Of a stretch of 6,724 bases of DNA, positions 1 to 4,596 are shown in pieces; position 1 is the first letter of the stretch; the number at the start of each line of letters is the position of its first letter. Where the stretch lies: the NCBI GenBank assembly GCA_003535195.1, contig DOHN01000116.1:1-6724 (forward strand). The letters run 5' to 3'. A model generated the notes under the pieces. That model saw only the letters and a list, made by a program, of their open reading frames with translations. It was not told the DNA's origin and made no database searches. This DNA is from Ruminiclostridium sp. Lineage in GTDB: Bacteria; Bacillota; Clostridia; DSM-8532. The position numbers were made by a program, and so were the translations under genes.

Positions 1-18
1 CGCTTCATATCGCCTTTC

Positions 19-47
19 TTGACGCAGGAAACGAATTAGTATAGTAT
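19..47 (+). promoter_or_regulatory. Candidate sigma-A promoter for the MBL-fold gene
   Basis: A -35 box TTGACG (19-24) and a -10 box TAGTAT (42-47) are separated by exactly 17 bases. The match to consensus is 5/6 for the -35 and 4/6 for the -10. Transcription would begin near 54, only about nine bases before the first ATG of the downstream gene. Inferred from consensus matching only. Confidence 0.45.
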
Positions 48-62
48 TAATGCTGATTTTGC

Positions 63-899
63 ATGAGCTCCGGGAAAAATATTAAGGTTGATTCAAGAGA
101 TGTTTATATGGATAATTTGACCCCAAAAAGACAAATACAAGTTACTTTGCTTGCCAATGAAGGAATTTTACTTCAATTTGGTACATTTAAAATATTAATC
201 GACGGTATCCATGAAAATGATCATGGAGAATTCAACGGGTTATCCAAGCAGGTAATGAAGGATTTAATGGATGGCGAAAAACCTTTATTCCAAAATATTG
301 ACTATATTTTATATACCCATTGTCATTATGATCATTTTTCCGCCGCAGCCACCGCCGCTTATTTAGAGAGGCATCCGGTGAAGGGATTGTTCATGCCTGA
401 TCATGGCACCCGCGCCTTTATTTCGCTGAGGGAAACGGCAGATCGAAGGTCCGGGTCCACATGGCTTTTGGATCTTCCCCAGGGAGTGAAAAATGAAATC
501 AAGCTTTCGGAGGACTTTACTCTGACCGTGTTCCGTTCTGTCCATGCCGGGGCGGAATATGCCGATGTGGATCATTTTTGCTATCTTTTGAATTTTGACG
601 GAAGAAAGCTTTTTATCATAGGGGACAGCGAATATAATTCAGGATACTTTTCACAGATGCTTGCAGGAGAGGCTCTTGATGCCGCATTTGTCAATCCGTT
701 GTTTTTAAATAAACATGACGGAAGAGAAGTGCTGAGCCAAGCCCTGAAGCCCGAAAAGCTGGTTATTTACCACATTCCCTTCGAAGGCCATGATAAATTT
801 GGTTTTCGGAAGCTTGTTATCCAGGATGCTAAAAAATACCGGGAAAGCATGCCCGATATTTTAGTTTTATGTGATGAACTCCAATCCATCAGTATTTAA
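63..899 (+). CDS. MBL-fold metallo-hydrolase (UlaG-like beta-lactamase superfamily)
   Basis: Encodes a 278-residue cytosolic protein of the metallo-beta-lactamase fold; no signal peptide or membrane segment is visible. The metal-binding signature H-x-H-x-D-H is intact as THCHYDHF (His86, His88, Asp90, His91). Further expected ligands are His161 in the SVHAG segment, Asp188 in the GDSEY segment, and probably His237 near the C-terminus. The N-terminal strand pattern ending in ILIDG and the overall length resemble the UlaG/YtnP-type branch, which hydrolyses small esters, lactones or phosphodiesters. The substrate cannot be read from sequence. The start is uncertain: ATG 63 has no Shine-Dalgarno and lies about nine bases from the predicted transcript start, while ATG 108 (residue 16) has a weak AAGAGATG upstream and sits closer to the conserved fold. 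The start at 63 follows directly after an in-frame stop. The gene appears monocistronic. Fold confidence is high; specific function is unknown. Confidence 0.88.
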   Translation: MSSGKNIKVDSRDVYMDNLTPKRQIQVTLLANEGILLQFGTFKILIDGIHENDHGEFNGLSKQVMKDLMDGEKPLFQNIDYILYTHCHYDHFSAAATAAYLERHPVKGLFMPDHGTRAFISLRETADRRSGSTWLLDLPQGVKNEIKLSEDFTLTVFRSVHAGAEYADVDHFCYLLNFDGRKLFIIGDSEYNSGYFSQMLAGEALDAAFVNPLFLNKHDGREVLSQALKPEKLVIYHIPFEGHDKFGFRKLVIQDAKKYRESMPDILVLCDELQSISI

Positions 900-905
900 T
901 AGAGT

Positions 906-920
906 AATGCATAATGCATT
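906..920. repeat. 15-bp AT-rich palindrome after the MBL gene
   Basis: AATGCAT and ATGCATT form perfect 7-bp arms around a single central A, six bases after the stop codon of the hydrolase gene. No T-tract follows directly, so it is not a standard intrinsic terminator, although it is the only 3' structure near this gene. It could also be a protein-binding site. Confidence 0.4.
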
Positions 921-958
921 TACATTTATTTGCCAATGAGGGTCTGCCGGGCTTTATT

Positions 959-1138
959 TGAAGGTTAATCTTCAACGGAGGGGTTAGAATTCCGGCCTTT
1001 TTCGCTTTCGTTTTGTTTAAGATTGATACCATTCTGCTCATAATGTTATCAGCAGCGGCCGGAATTATTACTCTCATAGAAGAGGACTATAAAAACCTAG
1101 ATATTTTGAGCTTTGGCTTTCTCTTTAAAGGGACCTAA
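959..1138 (+). other. Possible short hydrophobic protein or decayed membrane-gene remnant in the 900-1150 gap
   Basis: Between an in-frame TGA at 959 and a TAA at 1136-1138 lies an open frame with protein-like composition. It encodes a hydrophobic stretch (IDTILLIMLSAAAGIIT) followed by a short polar tail. A good Shine-Dalgarno, GGAGGGG (977-983), precedes it, but the only codon at correct spacing is ATT (989), a rare start; TTG (1013) and ATG (1040) are further in. The hydrophobic segment weakly recalls the last helix of chromate-type transporters. It could therefore be a 3' remnant of a membrane protein gene, a small membrane peptide, or chance. A competing minus-strand frame (889-1077) lacks any ribosome binding site. 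The remainder of the 900-1150 gap shows no other gene. Confidence 0.15.
988..1066. repeat. 10-bp inverted repeat (AATTCCGGCC / GGCCGGAATT)
   Basis: The arms AATTCCGGCC (988-997) and GGCCGGAATT (1057-1066) are perfect reverse complements separated by 59 bases. The arms do not extend further inward or outward. They could be the closing stem of a transcribed RNA, the ends of a decayed small element, or coincidence. No flanking direct repeat or T-tract supports one choice. Confidence 0.4.
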
Positions 1139-1150
1139 AAGGGGAAAGGG

Positions 1151-1381
1151 TCAGTCAACCACAAAACCCTTGATCTCATTTGTAAAAGCGTCGGCCCCGT
1201 CGCTATGGACCTCAACCTTGATTGGCTTTGAAAGATCCAGGCTGAAGATACCCATAATGGATTTTGCATCCACGATATACCGGCCTGATGTGAGGTCAAC
1301 ATCGAAATTATATTTGTTGACGATGTTAACAAAATCCTTTACATCATTGATGGATTTCAGGAGTATGTTAAAAGTTTTCAT
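1151..1381 (-). CDS. HPr-like small protein lacking the active-site histidine
   Basis: A 76-residue minus-strand protein with the size and pattern of the HPr (PtsH) fold. Residues 40-48 (KSIMGIFSL) match the HPr loop around regulatory Ser46; here that serine is Ser41. In true HPr this serine is phosphorylated by HPr kinase to signal catabolite repression. The N-terminal segment that normally reads G-[IL]-H-A-R-P-A instead reads SINDVKD, so the His15 equivalent is Asn12 and the neighbouring Arg and Pro are also gone. It therefore cannot relay phosphate in the PTS. The C-terminal strand IKVEVHSDGAD is HPr-like, but the final helix is short. The start at 1381 is supported by AAAGGCGGTG (1394-1403 on the minus strand), about 12 bases upstream. 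The plus-strand frame covering the same DNA is judged a shadow because the HPr motif lies on this strand. The gene is transcribed divergently from mtaB. Role unknown; such paralogues are probably regulatory. Confidence 0.85.
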   Translation of the reverse strand: MKTFNILLKSINDVKDFVNIVNKYNFDVDLTSGRYIVDAKSIMGIFSLDLSKPIKVEVHSDGADAFTNEIKGFVVD

Positions 1382-1406
1382 AAAGTTTAATTACACCGCC
1401 TTTCAG

Positions 1407-1445
1407 AGCTAAATTAGCTTACTATTAGTTTAGTACCCAAGTACT
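1407..1445. repeat. Two small palindromes in the HPr-like gene's promoter and leader
   Basis: AGCTAA-A-TTAGCT (1407-1419) is a perfect 13-base palindrome just upstream of the HPr-like gene's ribosome binding site. AGTAC-CCAA-GTACT (1432-1445) is a second inverted repeat lying in the spacer of its predicted promoter. Both are placed where a repressor or activator could bind, but no known operator consensus is recognised. Confidence 0.35.
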
Positions 1446-1456
1446 GCCTTAGTCAA
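1427..1456 (-). promoter_or_regulatory. Candidate promoter for the HPr-like gene
   Basis: Read on the minus strand, TTGACT (1456-1451) and TAAACT (1432-1427) are separated by 18 bases, matching the -35 in 5/6 and the -10 in 4/6 positions. Transcription would start near 1420 and give a leader of about 40 bases carrying the 13-base palindrome. Confidence 0.45.
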
Positions 1457-1467
1457 TGACCAAGGTG

Positions 1468-1480
1468 TATAATTTATAAT
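1468..1480 (+). promoter_or_regulatory. Candidate tandem -10 boxes for mtaB
   Basis: Two perfect TATAAT hexamers (1468-1473 and 1475-1480) lie 32-45 bases before the mtaB start. No good -35 box is present at the right spacing, so the promoter may be weak or activator-dependent. The region expected to hold the -35 overlaps the -35 of the divergent HPr-like promoter. Confidence 0.4.
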
Positions 1481-1512
1481 GATTATTGTACAATTTTTAG
1501 GAAGTGAAACAT

Positions 1513-2820
1513 ATGGAAGGAAAAAAGAAGGTTGCCTTTATTACTCTGGGCTGTAAAGTGAATACCGCTGAAACCGAAGGAATGAAGGGCTTGTTTCGGC
1601 AGGCGGGCTATCTTGTGGTAGGAGAGTCTGAAAAGGCTGATGTATATATTATCAATACCTGCACTGTCACCGGTATGGGAGACAAAAAATCGCGGCAGAT
1701 GTTAAGAAGAGCACATGCCCTGAATCCTGAGGCCGTCATTGCCGCGGTGGGGTGCTTTGCACAGGTTTCTCCCGACGAAGCAGCAAAAATAGCAGGCGTC
1801 AATCTTGTCGTGGGAAATAATATGAAACACAATATTGTGGAACTCGTAGACAATGTGCGGAAAGGCGAGCCACAGAAATATGTCAAAGAGAGAAAAGCGC
1901 TTTCAGAATATGAGGAGCTTCCCATCGAAACCTATGAGGGGCATACCAGAGCGTTTTTAAAAATACAGGATGGCTGTGACCAGTTCTGCTCCTATTGCAT
2001 CATACCTTATGCACGGGGACCTGTCAGAAGCAGAGAGATGAGGGATATTATCAAAGAGGCCGAAAACTTTGCTGCCCGGGGCTTTAAAGAGGTGGTCTTG
2101 ACGGGTATCCATCTGACTTCCTACGGCACTGACAAAAAGGGGCCCGGCCTATCTGAGGTGATACGGGAAATCCATGAGGTGGAGGGCATTGAAAGGATTC
2201 GAATGGGCTCCCTTGAGCCCATGTACCTTACACCGGAATTCATGGATGAAATAAAACACCTGCCAAAGCTTTGCCCTCATTTTCATCTGTCCCTCCAAAG
2301 CGGCTGTGCAGAAACTTTAAAGCGCATGAACAGGAAATATACCCCCGATGATTTCAGAGGTATTGTAATGGCTTTAAAAGAGAAAATCCCGGATGCCACC
2401 ATTACCACTGATGTAATGACGGGTTTTCCCGGCGAAACCGATGAAGAGTTTCAGGAGTCCTACCGATTTTGTGAGGAAATGGGCTTTTTATGGATCCATG
2501 TATTTAAATATTCGCCCAGAAAGGGTACCCCGGCCGCCCGTTTTAAAGATCAGGTAGACATGGCCATAAAAGAGCAGAGAAGCAAAAATCTGATAAAACT
2601 GGCTGAAACTATGCGGCAGAATATATTTGAGCACTATCTGGGGCGGCAGATGTCCATTATTCTGGAGCAGCCGGTGCACGGAAGACCCGGCTATATGGAG
2701 GGACTGACTTCCAACTATATTCCGGCGGCAGTGATGGTTCAAAGTGAAAAAAGCGGGGAAATAATAAATGTAAAACTTATTGAAGCAGAGGGCGGGCGCA
2801 TGGGCGGAATCATTTTGTAA
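1513..2820 (+). CDS. mtaB: tRNA (N6-threonylcarbamoyladenosine-C2)-methylthiotransferase MtaB
   Basis: A radical-SAM methylthiotransferase that converts t6A at position 37 of ANN-decoding tRNAs to ms2t6A, stabilising codon-anticodon pairing. The 435-residue product has the three-part family layout. The N-terminal methylthiotransferase domain carries three cluster cysteines: Cys14 in TLGCKVN, Cys50 in NTCTVT and Cys81 in VGCFAQ. The radical-SAM domain carries the CxxxCxxC motif at Cys155, Cys159 and Cys162, within DGCDQFCSYC. A TRAM-like RNA-binding domain occupies roughly residues 370-430. The TLGCKVN and NTCTVT motifs separate MtaB from MiaB. ATG 1513 is chosen because AGGAAGTG (1499-1506) sits six bases upstream; the longer in-frame GTG start at 1504 would lie inside that ribosome binding site. 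No clear terminator follows, so transcription may run on into ireB. All key cysteines are present and the length is normal. Confidence 0.96.
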   Translation: MEGKKKVAFITLGCKVNTAETEGMKGLFRQAGYLVVGESEKADVYIINTCTVTGMGDKKSRQMLRRAHALNPEAVIAAVGCFAQVSPDEAAKIAGVNLVVGNNMKHNIVELVDNVRKGEPQKYVKERKALSEYEELPIETYEGHTRAFLKIQDGCDQFCSYCIIPYARGPVRSREMRDIIKEAENFAARGFKEVVLTGIHLTSYGTDKKGPGLSEVIREIHEVEGIERIRMGSLEPMYLTPEFMDEIKHLPKLCPHFHLSLQSGCAETLKRMNRKYTPDDFRGIVMALKEKIPDATITTDVMTGFPGETDEEFQESYRFCEEMGFLWIHVFKYSPRKGTPAARFKDQVDMAIKEQRSKNLIKLAETMRQNIFEHYLGRQMSIILEQPVHGRPGYMEGLTSNYIPAAVMVQSEKSGEIINVKLIEAEGGRMGGIIL

Positions 2821-2843
2821 TGCTTTTGTATTGGTGTAATAAC

Positions 2844-2875
2844 TTGATTAAAAGATTTGTATGTATTAATATAAT
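2844..2875 (+). promoter_or_regulatory. Candidate promoter for ireB
   Basis: TTGATT (2844-2849) is followed after 17 bases by TAATAT (2867-2872). A perfect TATAAT (2870-2875) overlaps it but would give a 20-base spacer. Either places the transcript start near 2880, just before a strong GC-rich hairpin. Confidence 0.5.
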
Positions 2876-2886
2876 ATTATCAGGTT

Positions 2887-2902
2887 CCGGGCGCTCGCCC
2901 GG
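2887..2902 (+). other. GC-rich hairpin in the ireB 5' leader
   Basis: CCGGGC (2887-2892), a GCTC loop and GCCCGG (2897-2902) form a short, very stable stem-loop; the inner G-C pair could also close. It lies about ten bases before the ribosome binding site region and has no T-tract. It would sit almost at the 5' end of the mRNA if the predicted promoter is used, suggesting a transcript-stabilising or translational role rather than termination. Confidence 0.5.
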
Positions 2903-2925
2903 GCAGGGAAGCGGGTGAAGACAGG

Positions 2926-3171
2926 ATGAATTCAGGAACAATGAAGTTTGACTTCAGCAATGACAAAACCAACCAGACTCGTGAAGTCATACTCAATGTA
3001 TACGAGGCACTCAAGGAAAAGGGATATAACCCCATCAGCCAGATTGTGGGCTATATTCTGTCAGGTGACCCTACGTATATAACCAGCCATAATAATGCAC
3101 GGAGTCTTATCAGAAGGCTGGAGCGCGATGAGATTCTTGAAGAGCTTGTCAAATCCTATTTAATGGATTAA
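2926..3171 (+). CDS. ireB: IreB family regulatory phosphoprotein (UPF0297)
   Basis: An 81-residue cytosolic protein matching the IreB/YrzL (UPF0297) family along its length: a TMKFDF N-terminus, the [17 protein letters not shown] core (residues 28-43), SGDPTYI (46-52), and the [18 protein letters not shown]-terminus. In Enterococcus faecalis, IreB is phosphorylated by the PASTA-domain kinase IreK on N-terminal threonines and negatively influences cephalosporin resistance. Here Thr5, directly before MKF, aligns with one of those sites (Thr7). ATG 2926 is preferred because it keeps Thr5 and has GCGGGTGA upstream; ATG 2941 would remove it, although it has its own AGGA. In many Firmicutes ireB lies between alaS and ruvX. 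Neither is adjacent here: mtaB is upstream and an oxidoreductase gene downstream, so the gene stands alone with its own promoter and terminator. Confidence 0.94.
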   Translation: MNSGTMKFDFSNDKTNQTREVILNVYEALKEKGYNPISQIVGYILSGDPTYITSHNNARSLIRRLERDEILEELVKSYLMD

Positions 3172-3215
3172 TGATCGTATTTACATTCCAAGCTTAATAT
3201 GCAGTCTATCTGGAT

Positions 3216-3240
3216 AGCCCGCTTTTATGCGGGCTTTCAT
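3216..3240 (+). terminator. Probable intrinsic terminator after ireB
   Basis: AGCCCGC (3216-3222) and GCGGGCT (3229-3235) form a 7-bp GC-rich stem with a TTTTAT loop, followed by a short, interrupted T-run (TTCAT). The stem is strong but the tail is weak, so some read-through into the aldo/keto reductase gene is likely. Confidence 0.65.
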
Positions 3241-3281
3241 GCTTCATTGAGCAAAGGAAAAAGGTTCGGGGGGAGAATTTC

Positions 3282-4232
3282 ATGGAGTACCGGGAACTGG
3301 GTTCTACAGGTCTCAAGGTTTCAAGACTTTGCTTTGGGGGGCTGACGGTTGGGCCCCTCCAAAAAAATCTCAGCACAGAGGAAGGCGGCGAGGTGATTGC
3401 CGAGGCCTTTCGTCTGGGTGTTAACTTTATCGATACGGCCGATCTTTATGATACCTATCGCCATATAAAAAGGGCCATGGACATAACCGGAATCAAGCCT
3501 GTGATATCGTCGAAGTCCTATGCCTATGACAGAGAAGGGGCTAAAAGGACAGTTGACAAGGCTTTAACAGAGCTTGGTCTTGACCATATAGATCTTTGGC
3601 TGATGCATGAACAGGAAAGCGAGCATACCATACGCGGTCACCGTGAGGCTCTGGATTATTATCTGGAACTGAAAGATCAGGGTGTCATAGGTGCGGTAGG
3701 CCTTTCCACACATCATATTGCGGCTGTCCGGGCAGCCCTTGAGGTACCGGAGCTGGAGGTTATCCATCCCATTGTCAATAAGGCCGGACTAGGGCTCTGC
3801 GACGGAACCATGGATGAGATGCTTGATGCTTTAAAGCTTGCCTATGAGCAGGGAAAGGCTATTTATGGTATGAAACCCTTCGGCGGCGGAAATCTCCTGC
3901 ATTCCTTCCGCGAGTGCCTGGATTTCGTTGCCTCCATCCCATATCTCCACTCTATTGCCCTGGGTATGCAGAGCATAGAGGAGGTCCGCATGAATGTGGC
4001 CTTATTCGATGACCTTTCAAATGCTTCCGAGCTGATAAAGGACTATCATCCCGTTAATACGAAAGCACTCCATGTGGACTTCTGGTGCGAGGCCTGCGGC
4101 ACTTGTACCCAACGGTGCAAGCAGCACGCTCTTTCACTGGTGGACGGAAAGCTGTCTATTGAACGTGAGAAATGCGTTTTATGCGGCTATTGTGCAAGCG
4201 TGTGTCCGGTTTTTGCCCTCAAGATGTACTAA
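3282..4232 (+). CDS. Aldo/keto reductase with C-terminal 2x[4Fe-4S] ferredoxin domain
   Basis: A 316-residue soluble oxidoreductase. Residues 1 to about 255 form an aldo/keto reductase barrel; the catalytic tetrad is visible as Asp51 and Tyr56 (FIDTADLY), Lys78 (SSKSY) and His109 (LMHEQ). The last 50 residues form a bacterial ferredoxin-type domain with two motifs: Cys269-x2-Cys272-x2-Cys275-x3-Cys279 and Cys298-x2-Cys301-x2-Cys304-x3-Cys308-Pro. Together they should bind two [4Fe-4S] clusters. Lys280 replaces the proline that usually follows the first motif. The fusion, common in anaerobes, suggests electrons pass between ferredoxin-type carriers and a carbonyl or alcohol substrate, possibly with NAD(P)H; the substrate is unknown. 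The start is well supported by GGGGGGAG (3268-3275), six bases upstream. No clear promoter lies in the 41 bases after the ireB terminator, and no terminator follows. Its transcripts may come from ireB read-through and end at the FMN-controlled terminator. Confidence 0.93.
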   Translation: MEYRELGSTGLKVSRLCFGGLTVGPLQKNLSTEEGGEVIAEAFRLGVNFIDTADLYDTYRHIKRAMDITGIKPVISSKSYAYDREGAKRTVDKALTELGLDHIDLWLMHEQESEHTIRGHREALDYYLELKDQGVIGAVGLSTHHIAAVRAALEVPELEVIHPIVNKAGLGLCDGTMDEMLDALKLAYEQGKAIYGMKPFGGGNLLHSFRECLDFVASIPYLHSIALGMQSIEEVRMNVALFDDLSNASELIKDYHPVNTKALHVDFWCEACGTCTQRCKQHALSLVDGKLSIEREKCVLCGYCASVCPVFALKMY

Positions 4233-4245
4233 TGGATGATAGCTG

Positions 4246-4274
4246 TTGACTATGGGCTGCAAGGGCCCTATAAT
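4246..4274 (+). promoter_or_regulatory. Strong sigma-A promoter for the FMN riboswitch-ribU unit
   Basis: TTGACT (4246-4251) and TATAAT (4269-4274) are separated by exactly 17 bases, matching 5/6 and 6/6. Transcription should start near 4281, about 16 bases before the aptamer. The -35 begins only 13 bases after the stop codon of the aldo/keto reductase gene. Confidence 0.8.
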
Positions 4275-4296
4275 AGTAAATAAATGAATACAATAC

Positions 4297-4424
4297 AATC
4301 TTCAGGGCAGGGTTAGATTCCCTACCGGCGGTAATATGGCAAAACCATGAGCCCGCGAGCTTTAATAAAGCATGATTCCGGTGAGATCCCGGAGCCGACA
4401 GTATAGTCTGGATGGAAGAAGATT
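4297..4424 (+). ncRNA. FMN riboswitch aptamer (RFN element)
   Basis: This RNA binds flavin mononucleotide and controls flavin synthesis or uptake genes. The conserved RFN blocks appear in order: AGGGCAGGGT, ATTCCCTACCGGCGGTAAT, GAGCCCGCGAGC, TTCCGGTGAGATCCCGGAGCC and GACAGTATAGTCTGGATGG. The closing P1 stem is AATCTTC (4297-4303) with GAAGATT (4418-4424). It lies between a strong promoter and a terminator upstream of ribU, so it should act by transcription attenuation. Abundant FMN stabilises P1 and allows the terminator to form. Confidence 0.97.
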
Positions 4425-4448
4425 ATAGCATAAATAACTATAAGTTCC
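4414..4448 (+). promoter_or_regulatory. Predicted antiterminator helix of the FMN switch
   Basis: GGAA (4414-4417) can pair with TTCC (4445-4448), and TTATAG (4423-4428) with CTATAA (4438-4443). This alternative helix uses the 3' strand of aptamer stem P1 and the 5' arm of the terminator, so it excludes both. It is the expected FMN-free, transcription-on state. Inferred by pairing by eye, without energy calculation. Confidence 0.55.
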
Positions 4449-4476
4449 CCTGAGATTGCTTTGGGGGACTTTTTAT
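4443..4476 (+). terminator. FMN-controlled intrinsic terminator
   Basis: AGTTCCCC (4443-4450) pairs with GGGGGACT (4463-4470), with one G-U pair, around a 12-base loop. The run TTTTTATT follows. It lies 19 bases after the aptamer and is the off-state element of the riboswitch. It may also end transcripts arriving from the aldo/keto reductase gene. Confidence 0.88.
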
Positions 4477-4477
4477 T

Positions 4478-4549
4478 GCCGTATCAAAAGAATTTTAAAG
4501 ATCCCGGGCTAAAAAATTTACGGTGCATACGGCAAAAGCCCCGAGGCTT
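4478..4549 (+). other. Additional leader hairpins between the FMN terminator and ribU
   Basis: GCCGTAT (4478-4484) and ATACGGC (4527-4533) form perfect 7-bp arms, with AATTTT/AAAATT able to pair inside them. A smaller hairpin follows: AAGCC (4536-4540), CCGA loop, GGCTT (4545-4549). Neither has a T-tract, so they are not terminators. They occur only in read-through mRNA and could affect its stability or ribU translation. Confidence 0.35.
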
Positions 4550-4596
4550 CTCTATGATTGTATTGTAAAAACAAATCCAAAGGAGTGTTTGTTTTT

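Noticed and set aside
889..1077. 62-codon minus-strand frame in the 900-1150 gap
   Set aside because: No Shine-Dalgarno upstream of its ATG, composition not protein-like after the first third, and its end overlaps the MBL gene.
1113..1412. 99-codon plus-strand frame over the HPr-like gene
   Set aside because: No ribosome binding site and no recognisable protein pattern; the opposite strand encodes a clear HPr-like motif with a Shine-Dalgarno and promoter.
1504..1512. GTG start for mtaB at 1504
   Set aside because: The GTG is part of the AGGAAGTG ribosome binding site that serves ATG 1513.
1608..1925. 105-codon minus-strand frame inside mtaB
   Set aside because: Antisense shadow of the methylthiotransferase domain with no initiation signal.
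2887..2904. GC-rich hairpin before ireB as a terminator for mtaB
   Set aside because: No T-tract follows, and it lies just downstream of a good promoter, so it is better read as a 5' leader hairpin.
4558..4596. Longer ribU start at TTG 4558
   Set aside because: No ribosome binding site, and the extension is polar and atypical for the family; ATG 4597 has AAAGGAG upstream.
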